In this document: piece by piece, positions 6,478 to 17,200 of the stretch
How positions within the stretch are numbered: position 1 is the first letter of the stretch
How the letters are laid out: each line of letters starts with the position of its first letter
Source of the DNA: CAYFLR01 sp964343805
GTDB lineage: Bacteria; Bdellovibrionota_B; Oligoflexia; CAYFLR01
Direction: 5' to 3'
NCBI GenBank assembly: GCA_964343805.1
Contig: CAYFLR010000025.1
Location: 14,846-78,845 of the forward strand
Length of the DNA: 64,000 nt
Notes under the pieces: model-generated
Database searches by the model: none
The model's input: only the letters and a program-made list of their open reading frames with translations
Told to the model about the DNA's origin: nothing
Position numbers and translations under genes: made by a program

Positions 6478-8700
6478 TTAACCCGCACTAAATTCAAAAG
6501 TAACAAAGTTAGATCTCATCCCGGTGCTACCCGTAATGGGATCCATTTTGATATCTTGAATGAGCTCCATGTCACTCACTCCTTTTTTATGGGCACGGCT
6601 GAGTTTTGACGAATTGTGGCCAAACCCATGAACCATATACACAGAATCCCAACGGATACGCTCCGTTATTCTGGCTTTGATGGCTGATTTGACCTTGGTG
6701 CCGAGGTGGTTTCTTAACCAGATATTTTGACCATTTTTAATGTCCCACTCTTTGGCAACTTTCGGGTGGATCCATAGAGTGTTAGTTTCCATAAGGTCAG
6801 AAAGATAGGGGTTATTTGCTGTTCGACTGAAGGTGTGCATGGGGGCTCGGCCATAAATCAATCGATAGTAGCCGGTAGGTGGTTCAGGATGCGGGGTGTA
6901 CGTGGGAAGAGGAGAAAACCCTTGCTCTTTAAGAGCTTCTGAATAGAGTTCAATCTTGCCCGAATCGGTGTTGAATTCGTACTCCGGCAACCCTTCTAAT
7001 GGAAAGAGAGGCTCTTGGTATTTAGAAAATTTCTTAACCCCGGTTTTTTGCATTTCCTTTAAAGAGCTGCCGAGTTTTTTTAACTGCCAATCCAGCATCT
7101 CTTCAATGTTTTTGTAAGGAAAGTATGATTGAAGGCCCAGATGTTTTGCTAACTCTTTAGCCATCCACCAGGCTGGCTTGGTGTTATATTTTGGAGGTGT
7201 GGCAGGCATCCTTATAGCTAAATACGGTTCACGGTGTGGGCCACTTCTCAGATTGTCATACCTCTCCAAGTATGTACATTCAGGTAAAACCACATCGGCC
7301 CAACCTGTAATCTCCATGGGCATAGTATCCACTGCCACCAACAGATCGAGACTTTGGATCGCTTTGTAAGTTTTCTGTTGATTAGGCAAAGTATGAACTA
7401 AATTGGTTCCATTCACCAACCATCCCTTAATGGTGGCTTTTTGATTGGGATCCTCTATACTTTGATCACAAATCACATTTGAGAGCGCTGCAATGGTTCC
7501 AGAATATTTACCGTTGAGATCAGTTTTCCATGTGCGTTTTGCCTTTGGGTAAGAAGGGGAAGGGTATTTAGGCACTTTTACTTTGGAAGGATTGTAAAAA
7601 CCTCCTCGTTGTCCCCAGGAACCCAGAAGAGCATTTAAAATGGCCACGGCTCTTAAGCGCTGAGTATCATCACCATACCAAGTGACATGCCGCCCTGGAT
7701 GAATGATGGTAGCCGGAGCAGCATTCGCCATATCATGGGCAGTTTGTCTAATAACATGGGGTTTAATGGTAGTTATTCCATAGGCCCATTCAGGGGTATA
7801 CTTTCTCACATGATCGGTAAGCTCTTTAAACCCCGTGGTGTATTTTTGGACGTACTCTTTCTGATACAAATTTTCAAAGATCACGACATGAATCCAAGCA
7901 AGGAGCAGGGCCATATCTGTTGATGGTTTTATGGGGAGCCAGGTTGATTTTCCAGCGGCAATGGAAAAACGTGGATCAACCGTGATCACTTTAGCACCTT
8001 TAGAAAGGGCCATGGACAATTCCTGCACTTGCCCATTGTGCATATTCTCTCCCAGATGTGAACCAATGAGCACCAAGCATTTTGTGTCCCTGATATCGAT
8101 TCTTTCTGGAGAACTAATCACTTCACCAAAGGTGTTCCAAAAAGCCACTTCTCTAGGGCCTTTGCATTGGGCATAGGAAGGACCTGCAATATTTTTAGAC
8201 CCAAATGCCTTTAATAGGTGGCCGAAATATTTTCCCCCTGATCCATGGGTGAAGAGGGCTAGGCTCTCCGGTCCATGAACCTCAGCAATTTTTTGCATTC
8301 TTTTTGCTATGAGTGAAAGAGCCTCTTCCCAAGTTGCCTCACGAAAAGATTGATGTCCTCGCTTTCCAGTACGAATAAGTGGCGTCTTTAATCGATCGGC
8401 ATCTTCATACATTCCGATGCCACCTGTTCCACGTGGACATAATCGACCATTACAATGAGGGTCCTCTGTATGACCTGTGATTTTCCAAAGGGTTTGATCT
8501 TCTTTTCGGTGGATCCAACCCGCACACTTCCAGAAACAGACCTCGCAGTATGTGGGTATCTGCTCGGTTGCGGCGTTGAGAGGAGAATGAGTGGTTGGAT
8601 CGAATAGTTGGCTCAACCCTTGGGAAGAGGCTATCACTCCGCCTAACCCTAAGGAACTAATTTTAATAAAATCTCGGCGTGTTACTTTATAAGCTGTCAT
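6478..8700 (-). CDS. Tat-exported molybdopterin oxidoreductase, polysulfide/thiosulfate reductase type
   Basis: This 740-residue catalytic subunit begins with a twin-arginine signal (VTRRDFIKISS), so it acts in the periplasm. Residues C52, C55, C59 and C88 fit the proximal [4Fe-4S] site. C179 (GPSYAQCKGPRE) is at the expected molybdenum-ligand position; a Cys ligand is typical of PsrA/PhsA rather than the Ser of DMSO reductase. The C-terminal dinucleotide-binding region (LWIHPKVAKEWDIKNGQ) is complete. It is followed by the ferredoxin and NrfD subunits, giving a PsrABC order. Polysulfide, thiosulfate or tetrathionate are candidate substrates; the sequence alone does not decide. No strong ribosome site is visible. 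Confidence 0.9.
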   Translation of the reverse strand: MTAYKVTRRDFIKISSLGLGGVIASSQGLSQLFDPTTHSPLNAATEQIPTYCEVCFWKCAGWIHRKEDQTLWKITGHTEDPHCNGRLCPRGTGGIGMYEDADRLKTPLIRTGKRGHQSFREATWEEALSLIAKRMQKIAEVHGPESLALFTHGSGGKYFGHLLKAFGSKNIAGPSYAQCKGPREVAFWNTFGEVISSPERIDIRDTKCLVLIGSHLGENMHNGQVQELSMALSKGAKVITVDPRFSIAAGKSTWLPIKPSTDMALLLAWIHVVIFENLYQKEYVQKYTTGFKELTDHVRKYTPEWAYGITTIKPHVIRQTAHDMANAAPATIIHPGRHVTWYGDDTQRLRAVAILNALLGSWGQRGGFYNPSKVKVPKYPSPSYPKAKRTWKTDLNGKYSGTIAALSNVICDQSIEDPNQKATIKGWLVNGTNLVHTLPNQQKTYKAIQSLDLLVAVDTMPMEITGWADVVLPECTYLERYDNLRSGPHREPYLAIRMPATPPKYNTKPAWWMAKELAKHLGLQSYFPYKNIEEMLDWQLKKLGSSLKEMQKTGVKKFSKYQEPLFPLEGLPEYEFNTDSGKIELYSEALKEQGFSPLPTYTPHPEPPTGYYRLIYGRAPMHTFSRTANNPYLSDLMETNTLWIHPKVAKEWDIKNGQNIWLRNHLGTKVKSAIKARITERIRWDSVYMVHGFGHNSSKLSRAHKKGVSDMELIQDIKMDPITGSTGMRSNFVTFEFSAG

Positions 8701-8755
8701 TTTATTTGCACCCAGTAAATAATTAAACCCGGTTTACCCAGGTAATGGCAGTTTT

Positions 8756-9211
8756 TTAATGCATTTGATGAGGAGTTTTTAAAATATTTCGAATATTCAA
8801 TAGAACTCCCTTACTATCTATGGTTTTGCTGATATATCCGTCTGGAGGAGCAACCGGTCGTTCGTATATAAGCTTGCGCATATCCGGCTGTTCGGTGAGA
8901 ATACATATCGGTATATCTTTCAGGTCATCATTGGTTCTTAACTCCATAAAAAATGATTCTTTGGGCATATCTTCAAGGTTTAGATCGAGTATTAAGAGAT
9001 GGGGTGTTTCCAATTGTAACCATGCTCTAGCTGACCGAGCGTGGTTAACTACTGAAACTTGAGCTCCTTGTTCTCCCAATATTAAGGAGGTCTCATTTGA
9101 ATATTTTTTATCTCCATCTACGAGTAGCACCCGGTAACCCATTAGCGGTAGTTTATTGGAGCTTGGGTTAACTTTGCAATTGGTACAAGAAACATCATTT
9201 GAATCTAACAT
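8756..9211 (-). CDS. Stand-alone receiver protein with N-terminal CxxC
   Basis: This is a 151-residue protein starting at ATG 9211 behind AAGGAG. A short N-terminal extension carries CTNC (C9, C12), followed by a CheY-like receiver: acidic pocket VDGD (one usual Asp is Gly), phosphoacceptor D76 in LLILDLNLED, a Thr in ILTE and a Lys in YISKT. No DNA-binding or enzymatic domain follows. It lies inside the operon between the DsrK-like gene (14 nt) and the molybdenum subunit (55 nt), an unusual place for a receiver. It may tie activity of the complex to a kinase signal. No dedicated kinase is adjacent. Confidence 0.8.
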   Translation of the reverse strand: MLDSNDVSCTNCKVNPSSNKLPLMGYRVLLVDGDKKYSNETSLILGEQGAQVSVVNHARSARAWLQLETPHLLILDLNLEDMPKESFFMELRTNDDLKDIPICILTEQPDMRKLIYERPVAPPDGYISKTIDSKGVLLNIRNILKTPHQMH

Positions 9212-9225
9212 AATAAACTCCTTAG

Positions 9226-10848
9226 TTAAAAATCATCCCATTCTATATAACCAGGCTGAACATCAGTCATGGCATTGACGATGAGTTCCACTAGGCCTCC
9301 ATAATGAATGTTAAGTTTATCTTTCATCTGGTAATAGCTAATCAAATCACGAATTTGCCCTTTGCAGTTGGAGCATGGAGCACATACATATTTAGGTGTC
9401 TGCTCTTGCTCCTCTGGTTTGAAGGCGTTGATGATCTGCTCCATTTTTTTTCTACCAGACACATGCATTTTCCAATCTTCAAAATTATTACCCGACATGA
9501 TGGCAAAACCCGAACCACCACCACAGCAATAATTTTCAGCTCCATGAGGAGCCATCTCGCGAAATTGAGGGCAGATCTTTTTTAATATATTTCGCTGAGG
9601 TTTCCAGACTCCCATCAAGCGAACTAAGTTACAAGGATCGTGTAGAGTGACAGGGAAATTATTTCGCTGTGGATCTAATTTGAGCTTACCGGACATCACC
9701 GTTTCTTCCAAAAAATCCATTGCATTCATACGTGGTATGTTCAGGTCACCGGTAAGAATGCGGTCGGCGATGACGGTTAGAGCTTTACTAGCATGTCCAC
9801 ACTCGCCCAGTAAAATTCGCTTAACACCCAGCTTTTTTGCAGCTTTTACATGTTTAAGTGCCACTTTAGCGAGCATGGCATCATCGTAAAATAATCCGTA
9901 ATTAATGTTGTCATAACCTAATGCTTCTTGAGATTCTGAAGATAGAGTCCAACTCACTCCGGCTGCGTTAAAAATTGCAGCAAAAGCGCCATGGTTTTCT
10001 GGCCAAGCGAGAATTTCACCGGCGTTATGAATCAAAAGGATATCTGCCCCTTCTTTATCCCATGGTGTTTTAATATCAATTCCTAGGCGTTCGGAAGAAT
10101 CCTCATCAATAAATTTAATATTATCTTTCACCACTTCGGTGGTCATACCTGTGGATGAACCGGCTTTTATTTGCAGCAGGGAACCATTTTGATGGAGTTC
10201 TTTAGGGTGAATTCCCATCTCTTGGCTAAAAATCTTACGAATCTCATGGGCGATGAGTCCATTATCAACCCCAATAGGGCAGGTTTGAGCACATCGACGA
10301 CAGAGATTGCATCGATAGGAGAGTTCCAAAAGTCGTGAGATGGTTTTCCAGTTGAGATCGATGTCGCCATGCTGCCAAACAGCAATGGTCTTGTTACCTG
10401 GTTTAATGTATTTAAAATAAATTCTTCTTAAGATCTCACTGCGAAAAAGAGGGTGGTAGATTTCATTATTCCCGCTGGACTCATGGATATGACAAGCATC
10501 TCCACACGTTGTGCAGTGCGTACAGTTTTCCATAGAAAGAATAAGAGGCTGAAGAAAGGTCCAATTGTTTTCTTTTTCAAAGAGCTTTCTAACTCCTTTG
10601 ATAAACTTTTCAACAAGTAATTTTTCTTCTGCTTTGGAAGCTGGTTTAGGGATGGCTAGTGCCACCGTATTATCTAAAGTACACTCAGACCTTTCTATAG
10701 TTTGATCCTTGAGGGGTTTGAACTCAGGAATATTTTCTGGTGAATCATAGGGAGCAGGAAGTGGGGATAAATTTCCTTCCCCGATACAGGCAAGAGGAGT
10801 TTCTTGTCTGCTAAAATCTTTAAATGAGACGCAATTATTTTTTTTCAT
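9226..10848 (-). CDS. DsrK/HdrD-like iron-sulfur protein
   Basis: This 540-residue cytoplasmic-type protein has two [4Fe-4S] cysteine sets (C109-C119 and C180-C190) and two CCG-type regions. The first CCG region has HDPCNLVRLMG...YCCGGGSG; the second has CAPCSNCKGQ (C489-C495). This order and the ending HYGGLVELIVNAM match DsrK of the DsrMKJOP complex and related HdrD proteins, which reduce disulfides or trisulfides such as DsrC. No dsrC gene is in the window. The start overlaps the DsrM-like gene by 14 nt, supporting a tight partnership. The N-terminal 90 residues are less conserved. Confidence 0.88.
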   Translation of the reverse strand: MKKNNCVSFKDFSRQETPLACIGEGNLSPLPAPYDSPENIPEFKPLKDQTIERSECTLDNTVALAIPKPASKAEEKLLVEKFIKGVRKLFEKENNWTFLQPLILSMENCTHCTTCGDACHIHESSGNNEIYHPLFRSEILRRIYFKYIKPGNKTIAVWQHGDIDLNWKTISRLLELSYRCNLCRRCAQTCPIGVDNGLIAHEIRKIFSQEMGIHPKELHQNGSLLQIKAGSSTGMTTEVVKDNIKFIDEDSSERLGIDIKTPWDKEGADILLIHNAGEILAWPENHGAFAAIFNAAGVSWTLSSESQEALGYDNINYGLFYDDAMLAKVALKHVKAAKKLGVKRILLGECGHASKALTVIADRILTGDLNIPRMNAMDFLEETVMSGKLKLDPQRNNFPVTLHDPCNLVRLMGVWKPQRNILKKICPQFREMAPHGAENYCCGGGSGFAIMSGNNFEDWKMHVSGRKKMEQIINAFKPEEQEQTPKYVCAPCSNCKGQIRDLISYYQMKDKLNIHYGGLVELIVNAMTDVQPGYIEWDDF

Positions 10849-11635
10849 AAACCACCTCCTCTACGGCAATATCTAACCAAGTTTTATCTTTGTTACCTGC
10901 GATATGCGAAGCTGACCAACTTGGTTTATACTGCAGCTGACGGTCGATCTGCTTTTCTAAATGACTTCCTGAGGTCATCTCTTCATCGTCCCATCTTACT
11001 TTATGATAGGTAAACCATTTGGTGAAAAAGTGAGACATGTGGGTGAGGGGTACATAAACCATTAATAGAGCCGTTATGGAAAGTTGCAGTTTAATAAGAA
11101 AGGGGATCCCTCCCTGCCATGAAAAAGTAAAAAGGTTGTGGATGAGCTGGTGAGATTGAACCAATACCAAATCTATTTTAAAAAAACTCACTGTAAGAAG
11201 TAGGAAGTAAGCAAAAAAGAGGACCAGATTGAAAAAGTCTGCAGGTGATGAGTACTGGGATTGTTGAGGATCTGTTTTTCTAAGGACAAAAAGAGCCCCT
11301 GATCCCCATAAACCAAGAGGCACCGCAATAAACAGTAATACTTTAGCTAAAGTGAGAAAACCCAATCCTAAAAAAAGGAAATAGGCTGTAAGTAAATACA
11401 AACTTAGATGAAATGGATAGGACCGCCACCATAGAATGCGGTTGTGCTCCCATAATCCTTTTAGAAAGAAGATTTCAGGCAACATGACTTGAGTTTGATA
11501 CTTGGGAGTTGGGTAGAGTTCCCAGCGTACATGTAAGGGCATACGTTGGAGTCGAATGAACTTTATCAAGATAATAGAAAGAGAAACAACAACAGAGATA
11601 AACAAAATAAGATAAATACTTAAGATCATGCTCAT
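10835..11635 (-). CDS. DsrM/NarI-like membrane cytochrome b subunit
   Basis: This 266-residue membrane protein has about five helices. After the first helix it reads MPLHVRWELYPTP, and near the end THMSHFFTKWFTYHKVRWDD; both are signatures of DsrM/HmeC/TmcC-type subunits. Several membrane histidines could ligate b hemes, as in NarI. It would oxidise or reduce quinol and exchange electrons with the DsrK-like partner encoded immediately downstream with overlap. It starts 8 nt after the upstream coiled-coil gene. Cytochrome content is inferred from the family. Confidence 0.87.
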   Translation of the reverse strand: MSMILSIYLILFISVVVSLSIILIKFIRLQRMPLHVRWELYPTPKYQTQVMLPEIFFLKGLWEHNRILWWRSYPFHLSLYLLTAYFLFLGLGFLTLAKVLLFIAVPLGLWGSGALFVLRKTDPQQSQYSSPADFFNLVLFFAYFLLLTVSFFKIDLVLVQSHQLIHNLFTFSWQGGIPFLIKLQLSITALLMVYVPLTHMSHFFTKWFTYHKVRWDDEEMTSGSHLEKQIDRQLQYKPSWSASHIAGNKDKTWLDIAVEEVVYEKK

Positions 11636-11643
11636 GATAATCC

Positions 11644-12018
11644 CTAAATAACTTGTTTATATTGATTTTGATGAATACTGGTTATGTCTTCAGAGAATTT
11701 ATGAAGGCAGCTACCCCACCAGTGAACCTTTCTCAGATTTATAGATGAGTATCCACTTTCGTATAAATTAAAAAATTCGTTGAGATCATTACGAAATTGA
11801 TTAAGTTCAGTGCACAGTTTTTTGAATTCTTCTTTCCGTCCTCCTATATCAGTGAGCTGCTTTATTTCCTGATCAATGTATCGATTGACCCCCTTTTGTA
11901 ACTTCTTGATCTGTTCTAATTTTATTTCCCTTGCTGTTTTAGTTGTTAACATTTCTTGGAGTTCATGAATTTGATCATGAGCCTCTTGAAACAGGACCTG
12001 ATTTTGTTTGTTACCCAT
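11644..12018 (-). CDS. Coiled-coil protein of unknown function, first gene of sulfur operon
   Basis: This is a 124-residue, mostly helical protein starting at ATG 12018 behind GGGAGG/GAGG. Charged heptad-like stretches cover residues 5-85, and the only Cys is in HWWGSCLHKF near residue 104. There is no signal peptide or membrane segment. I do not recognise a family. It is not DsrC/TusE, because the conserved C-terminal cysteine arm is absent. Its position 8 nt before the DsrM-like gene suggests an assembly or regulatory role for the complex. Confidence 0.7.
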   Translation of the reverse strand: MGNKQNQVLFQEAHDQIHELQEMLTTKTAREIKLEQIKKLQKGVNRYIDQEIKQLTDIGGRKEEFKKLCTELNQFRNDLNEFFNLYESGYSSINLRKVHWWGSCLHKFSEDITSIHQNQYKQVI

Positions 12019-12039
12019 ACCTCTACCCTCCCATATATT

Positions 12040-12095
12040 TAAGTATATTTATAAGTATATCAATATTAATTATTTAAATCTATAGTTAAGTATAT
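12040..12095 (-). promoter_or_regulatory. Repeated TAAGTATAT boxes before the sulfur operon
   Basis: Three copies of TAAGTATAT occur at 12040-12048, 12052-12060 and 12087-12095; the first two are 12 bp apart. TTTATAAGTAT at 12048-12058 matches the core of the boxes at 1554-1564 and 2783-2793 except at one position. This is likely a regulatory site for the ten-gene operon starting at 12018. The background is very AT-rich, so chance similarity is a concern. Confidence 0.45.
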
Positions 12096-12223
12096 TCTTA
12101 AATATAGTTTATCCTATATTTCATAATATAGAATAAGTCAAGTTAAAGAACTTAAGTTAAAGATGATTTGTTTACTTTCTTTTCATGAGAGCGGATGGGA
12201 GGATTTCCTATTTATATTTGAAT

Positions 12224-13951
12224 TTAAGGTTTAGAATTTTTGGTATCAGTATGAGGGCTCCAATCCTGAATAAATGAGTTCACACATGCCAACATATCTT
12301 TGCCAAATTGTTCCTTTTTTATTAACACAAATGATCCGTAGTTTAGTAGGGTTTGAAATTTATCCTTTAAGTTATCTGAGAGGCCACTATGATTGAAAAA
12401 TTCAGAATGATGTCCTTTGTTTTTGATAAGGTAGGTGCATTGTTTATCCTGAACATCAATATAAACTGAATACTTGCCACAGTTTTCTCCCTGGCATTTA
12501 GTTATCTCATAGGACCTCAGCTTGAAGCCAGCTAGGTTATCATTATTAATAGTTAAAAATTTACTATCTGGAGTATCGCCTTCTAAGAATAGACTCATCG
12601 TCATCAAATGGAGATAATTATGATTTTTTAAGGCACTCATGGCAACTTGGACCCTTTCAATTTGGTTGGAAACCAGGTGAGCTTTGGCTGGTGGAGCTAT
12701 TCTTTTTTGCCGGTAGAGAACCTCATTTGCCTTATCATGGAGTGCTTTGAACTTAAGTGGTACTTTTTCTCCTAACTGGGTCATACGGTCTTTTAAAGCT
12801 TGTTTAGGGTCAAAAAAGTCCTTTGGATTAAACCTTTTCATAAGTTCAGGATAGGAAAGCTTAGTGGGATCCTCTCCGTTTGCCAATTTCTTGATACAGG
12901 AATCACAGGTGGTAATATCACTGGCCATTATCTGGCCACAATTTGCCGGGTCTGAAGAGCAATAGAAAAAACCTCTCTCACTTCCCTTTTCACCATTTTG
13001 GGAGGTGAGTTTATTAACTGATTCAATAACCGCCTCTTCTTCAAAGAGGGGATCGTTGTACTTAGTTGGATCTGGAGGAAATTCCTTTACATCGGGGTCA
13101 TAGACATACGTATCCGGGTCAGATGCTCTAAGTACAGTGTGCTCTAATTCATGAAAAAGGCCATAGGGATCATATTTGGTATAATCTTCTTGTCCACCAC
13201 TTTTGGTATAGAACTTGTTGGTATCTTTATTGACTTCACCCTTATCTGTCCTATATACCTCTCCATCTTGGAGTTCTGGATGCAATTCAATAATATATTC
13301 ATTTATCCACTTATACCCTGGTGTCCCACAGCCCTCACAAAATTGTTTAACCGATGCAACTGATTGAGGTCCCGGTTGAAGAACTATTTTGTTGTCTCCA
13401 GCCATTAAATCTAGGAGTAATACTTGGCTTTTTTCGAGAGGTGCACGGTTCACCCAGGTGGTGACCTGCTCTTTCAGTTTTGCCTCCTCCGCAGCATCAA
13501 AACGGTAGGTTTTTTCCACATCCTCATCTTCGCTATCATATCCTTCCCATTCCACCTCACGTTTTATAACTGTTCTATCCAGAATTCCTTGAGCAATTTG
13601 TTTTTTTACATCATCGATGGTTGCCAATTCCACTTGAGGTGTTGCAACTTTTTCCTGCTCTTCAATGGTTCCTTGGATAAGCTCAGCTCTGGGTTGGCTT
13701 GTTAACTCATAGAACTGAATATGAAATTGGAGAACTGTCACTAAATAGGCTGTTGGGGGTGAAGATTTACTCTTAGAAGTAGAGCTTTTATCTGGTTTAT
13801 CTTGCTGTTTTTTCTGAGGGTTTGGTACCTTTTCCTTTTTTGAGAGTCCACAATTTTGATAACCACCCATTATTAGCAGAACGACTCCCAATGAAATTAA
13901 AAGAAGGTGATGCTTTAAAGTTAGCCACTTGATATCAATTAATATTTTCAT
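12224..13951 (-). CDS. Lipoprotein with HELEH zinc-protease-like motif
   Basis: This 575-residue protein has an N-terminal hydrophobic segment (residues 14-29) ending in GGYQNC, a possible lipobox with C34. A Lys/Ser/Pro-rich linker follows. Around residues 267-271 the sequence reads FHELEHT, fitting the zincin HExxH motif, with an acidic cluster EEEAVIES about 35 residues later that could give the third ligand. Other pairs (CEGC, CDSC) suggest disulfides outside the cytoplasm. It is monocistronic and has no recognised family. Peptidase activity is inference from the motif. Confidence 0.75.
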   Translation of the reverse strand: MKILIDIKWLTLKHHLLLISLGVVLLIMGGYQNCGLSKKEKVPNPQKKQQDKPDKSSTSKSKSSPPTAYLVTVLQFHIQFYELTSQPRAELIQGTIEEQEKVATPQVELATIDDVKKQIAQGILDRTVIKREVEWEGYDSEDEDVEKTYRFDAAEEAKLKEQVTTWVNRAPLEKSQVLLLDLMAGDNKIVLQPGPQSVASVKQFCEGCGTPGYKWINEYIIELHPELQDGEVYRTDKGEVNKDTNKFYTKSGGQEDYTKYDPYGLFHELEHTVLRASDPDTYVYDPDVKEFPPDPTKYNDPLFEEEAVIESVNKLTSQNGEKGSERGFFYCSSDPANCGQIMASDITTCDSCIKKLANGEDPTKLSYPELMKRFNPKDFFDPKQALKDRMTQLGEKVPLKFKALHDKANEVLYRQKRIAPPAKAHLVSNQIERVQVAMSALKNHNYLHLMTMSLFLEGDTPDSKFLTINNDNLAGFKLRSYEITKCQGENCGKYSVYIDVQDKQCTYLIKNKGHHSEFFNHSGLSDNLKDKFQTLLNYGSFVLIKKEQFGKDMLACVNSFIQDWSPHTDTKNSKP

Positions 13952-14103
13952 AAAGCCCTTCTCTTTTGCCGGTTGTTACTTTCAGCTATAAAACTAATAA
14001 TATTATCGGTTTAAATATGTATTACCTTTAGCTAGAAAGGGTTTTTATTAGAATTACATAAGGTTGATCAGATCTTGTAGATACATAAATGGAGATGTTT
14101 AAA

Positions 14104-14202
14104 ATGGAAATGTTTAGACGAACTGCTTTAAAAAGGCATTGGATTCGTTATAGAAATAAATTACTATCAACATCTACAAATCACACAAGATTGTTAGCTT
14201 AA
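14104..14202 (+). CDS. Possible 32-residue basic peptide
   Basis: A short ORF in the 293-bp gap before the hybrid kinase starts at ATG 14104 with GGAG at 14091-14094. It encodes a very basic peptide containing RRTALKRHWIRYRNK. It ends 42 bp before the kinase start and could be a leader peptide or chance. Nothing else recognisable lies between 13952 and 14244. Confidence 0.25.
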   Translation: MEMFRRTALKRHWIRYRNKLLSTSTNHTRLLA

Positions 14203-14244
14203 AGACACGATTAAGACTTAACGGTCCACCAAAGAGGTGATAAA

Positions 14245-17200
14245 TTGATACTTCAAATTATTAGCATTCTATTCACCCTCTTAATATCATCTACATTGCT
14301 ACTTGGAAATCAGCAGGCCGAAGAGCCATGGATGGTGTCTGATGGAGAGCTTAATTTGTCCAGGTGGGATTTTTCCCAGCAAGGTGCTGTGGCTTTAAAA
14401 GGGGATTGGCTATTTCAATGGGAAAACATCCCAAATCAGCCTCCCTCTGCTCATAAATGGCAGAAGATTAAAATACCTGGGCATTGGAAGCAATTAGAAA
14501 AAAGCGTAGATGGTTCCGCCTGGTATCTCATAAATATTCAACTACCAAAAAACATCCAGAACAAAAATCTTGGACTGCTCCTACCCCCAATCACCAGTGC
14601 CTACACCCTTTATATCAACAACAAAAAGGTGTTTAACACAGGTGATGGTATCGATAACTATAAGAATCATCAACCCAGTATGGGAAAAGTTCTACTCCCC
14701 TTACCCAAATTAGAACTAGAAGAGTTTATCAACCTTAAGATACATATTTGGACATATGGGCTTGCAGATCAACGAATCTGGGGCGTATCGGGAGGCTTCT
14801 CGGAAAATATTTATCTAGGTCCTATCCATCAACTTAAATGGAAATTAATACTTCACCAAGGCATCCATTTTATTCTACTGGGTATCATAATTATGATGGG
14901 GATATATCACCTCATCCTTTGGCTTCAACGTCAACAAAGTCGAGAATACCTCTATCTTTCTATGACCTGCTTCTTTGCCTTAATTCCATTTATGCGTGAT
15001 TTCTTGGTGGAAACCGAATTTTTTACCCTCTATCCTCATATGGTTCCCTGGAGTATTGCCCATTTCCTTTCAGTCAATCTTATCTACATTAGCTGGATTT
15101 ATTTTTTATGCTCCCTCTTTCCTGACCAGTTTACCAAATCTTTTAAACTTGCCAGTATTCCTTTTTTCTATGGTATCGGCGAAGGTCTTATCTCAATTGT
15201 TTACTATCAAATAACTGATAAGTTTCTCTACCTTCCATTCACCAGTGTGATGCTAGTGGGAGCCACATTGATCACTATTTCCATAGTTTTTTATAAGCTG
15301 TTTTATACTTACACCCAGAAACAAGAAGGAGTCGTTTTACTGATAGTGGGAATAGCAGTGGGCGCTTTAGCCACTTTGCATGATGCCTTGGTATTGGAGC
15401 AAGTATTTGAAAATATCAAACTATCTGCATACGGTTTGGTTTTTCTATTATTCTGCCAAGCCTTTTTACTGGCACACCGTTTTTCAAAAGCATTTCAAGC
15501 TTCCGAACAATTAAATGAATCGCTATGCGAAATGAATCAACTGAAAGATGAATTTTTGGCAAATACATCTCATGAATTACGCACACCATTAAATGGAATA
15601 ATTGGCCTTGCCGAATCCATGTTAAGCGACACTATCTCCACCCCGCCAGAAATAGCCAAACAAAACCTAAATATGATCGTGTTGAGCGGCCGAAGATTAT
15701 CAGCTCTGGTTGATGATATTTTAGACATGGCCAAGATCCGCAAAAATGAACTCACCATCACTCTCACCCAGGTTGATATTTTTAGCCATGTAGAAATGGC
15801 CAGTCTAGTTATCCGTCCCATTCTAAAAGATAAGCCAATAAAGTTAATCAATCAGGTGCATCAACAAACTCCGCCAATCATGAGTGACGAGAACCGTTTT
15901 CAGCAAATTCTAATTAACCTGCTAGGAAATGCGGCTAAATTTACAGAATCTGGAACTATTGAAGTGACAACAAAATCTCTAACAGATGGAGTTGAAATAG
16001 CCATTAAAGATACTGGACCAGGCATTCCCGACGGTATGCTCGACACCATCTTTGAGCCTTTCAAACAAGTGGATGGCTCAGCTGCACGCCAATTTGGTGG
16101 GACTGGTTTAGGATTAAGCATTACCCAAGAACTTATTCATCTACAAAAAGGAACCCTTAGGGTGGATTCATCAGAGGGGCAGGGATCAACCTTCTTTGTC
16201 ACTCTCCCTCTTTATGATGAAAAAGAAGTTACTTCACCAAAGAATGTAACAGAACAATATAGCCGATTTTCTCAAAACATCGTTAATGTGCAACCTAAGG
16301 AATATATTTATCAAGATGACGTTGCTTCGACTATAGACTCACAAAAAGTATTACAGCAGTTTAATGGCACTAAGGAAAGTATTTTAATCGTGGATGATGA
16401 TCCTATCAATGTACAAGTGCTAATCAATCATCTGAGTCCCCATAATTATGAAATTCGCTTTGCTTCAAATGGGGAAACTGCCTTAGATGAAATTAACAAT
16501 GCGGTACCAGATTTAATTCTGTTAGATGTTATGATGCCCAAAATGACAGGATTTCACGTATTAAAAGTACTGAGAGAAAAATACCCCGGGCATCAATTAC
16601 CGGTGATCATGCTAACCGCTAAGACCCAAGTAAAAGATCTGGTTCACGGATTTACAACTGGAGTAAACGATTATATCACCAAGCCCTTTGAAAAGTCAGA
16701 AGTGTTAGCTCGTGTTCACAGTAGCCTTAAAATACTTGAACAAGCTCGAACTGAAAACGAACTCCTAACAGCCCAAGCGGTACAAGATTCACTTATTCCC
16801 GATTTAAAACTAACTCATGACACTATGGAATTGGTTAGCTTTTACAAGCCCACCGGTAGAATTGGGGGTGATTGGTTTGACTACTTTGTGGAAAAGGATA
16901 TTCTCCACGTGATCATTGGAGATGTTACTGGTCACGGGATTCCAGCAGCCTTACTAACGGCGGTTGCCAAAGGGGTATCGGACTGTGTACGGATCTCCTT
17001 TCCCGATATAGGTCCTGGTCAATTTTTAAACATTTTAAATCAAATTGTCAGTGAAATTTCCAATAATTTGCTAAATATGACCATGTTCTATTTACAGATA
17101 AACTTAAAAACAGGAGAGTCAATCAATGCGAGTGCAGGTCATCACCCGGCTCTCATATTAAATGACCATAATAAAAAGAAAAACTTTGTTCCCCGGATTC

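Noticed and set aside
11644..12018. DsrC/TusE candidate beside the DsrMK-like genes
   Set aside because: The protein is a coiled coil with one Cys and lacks the DsrC C-terminal cysteine arm.
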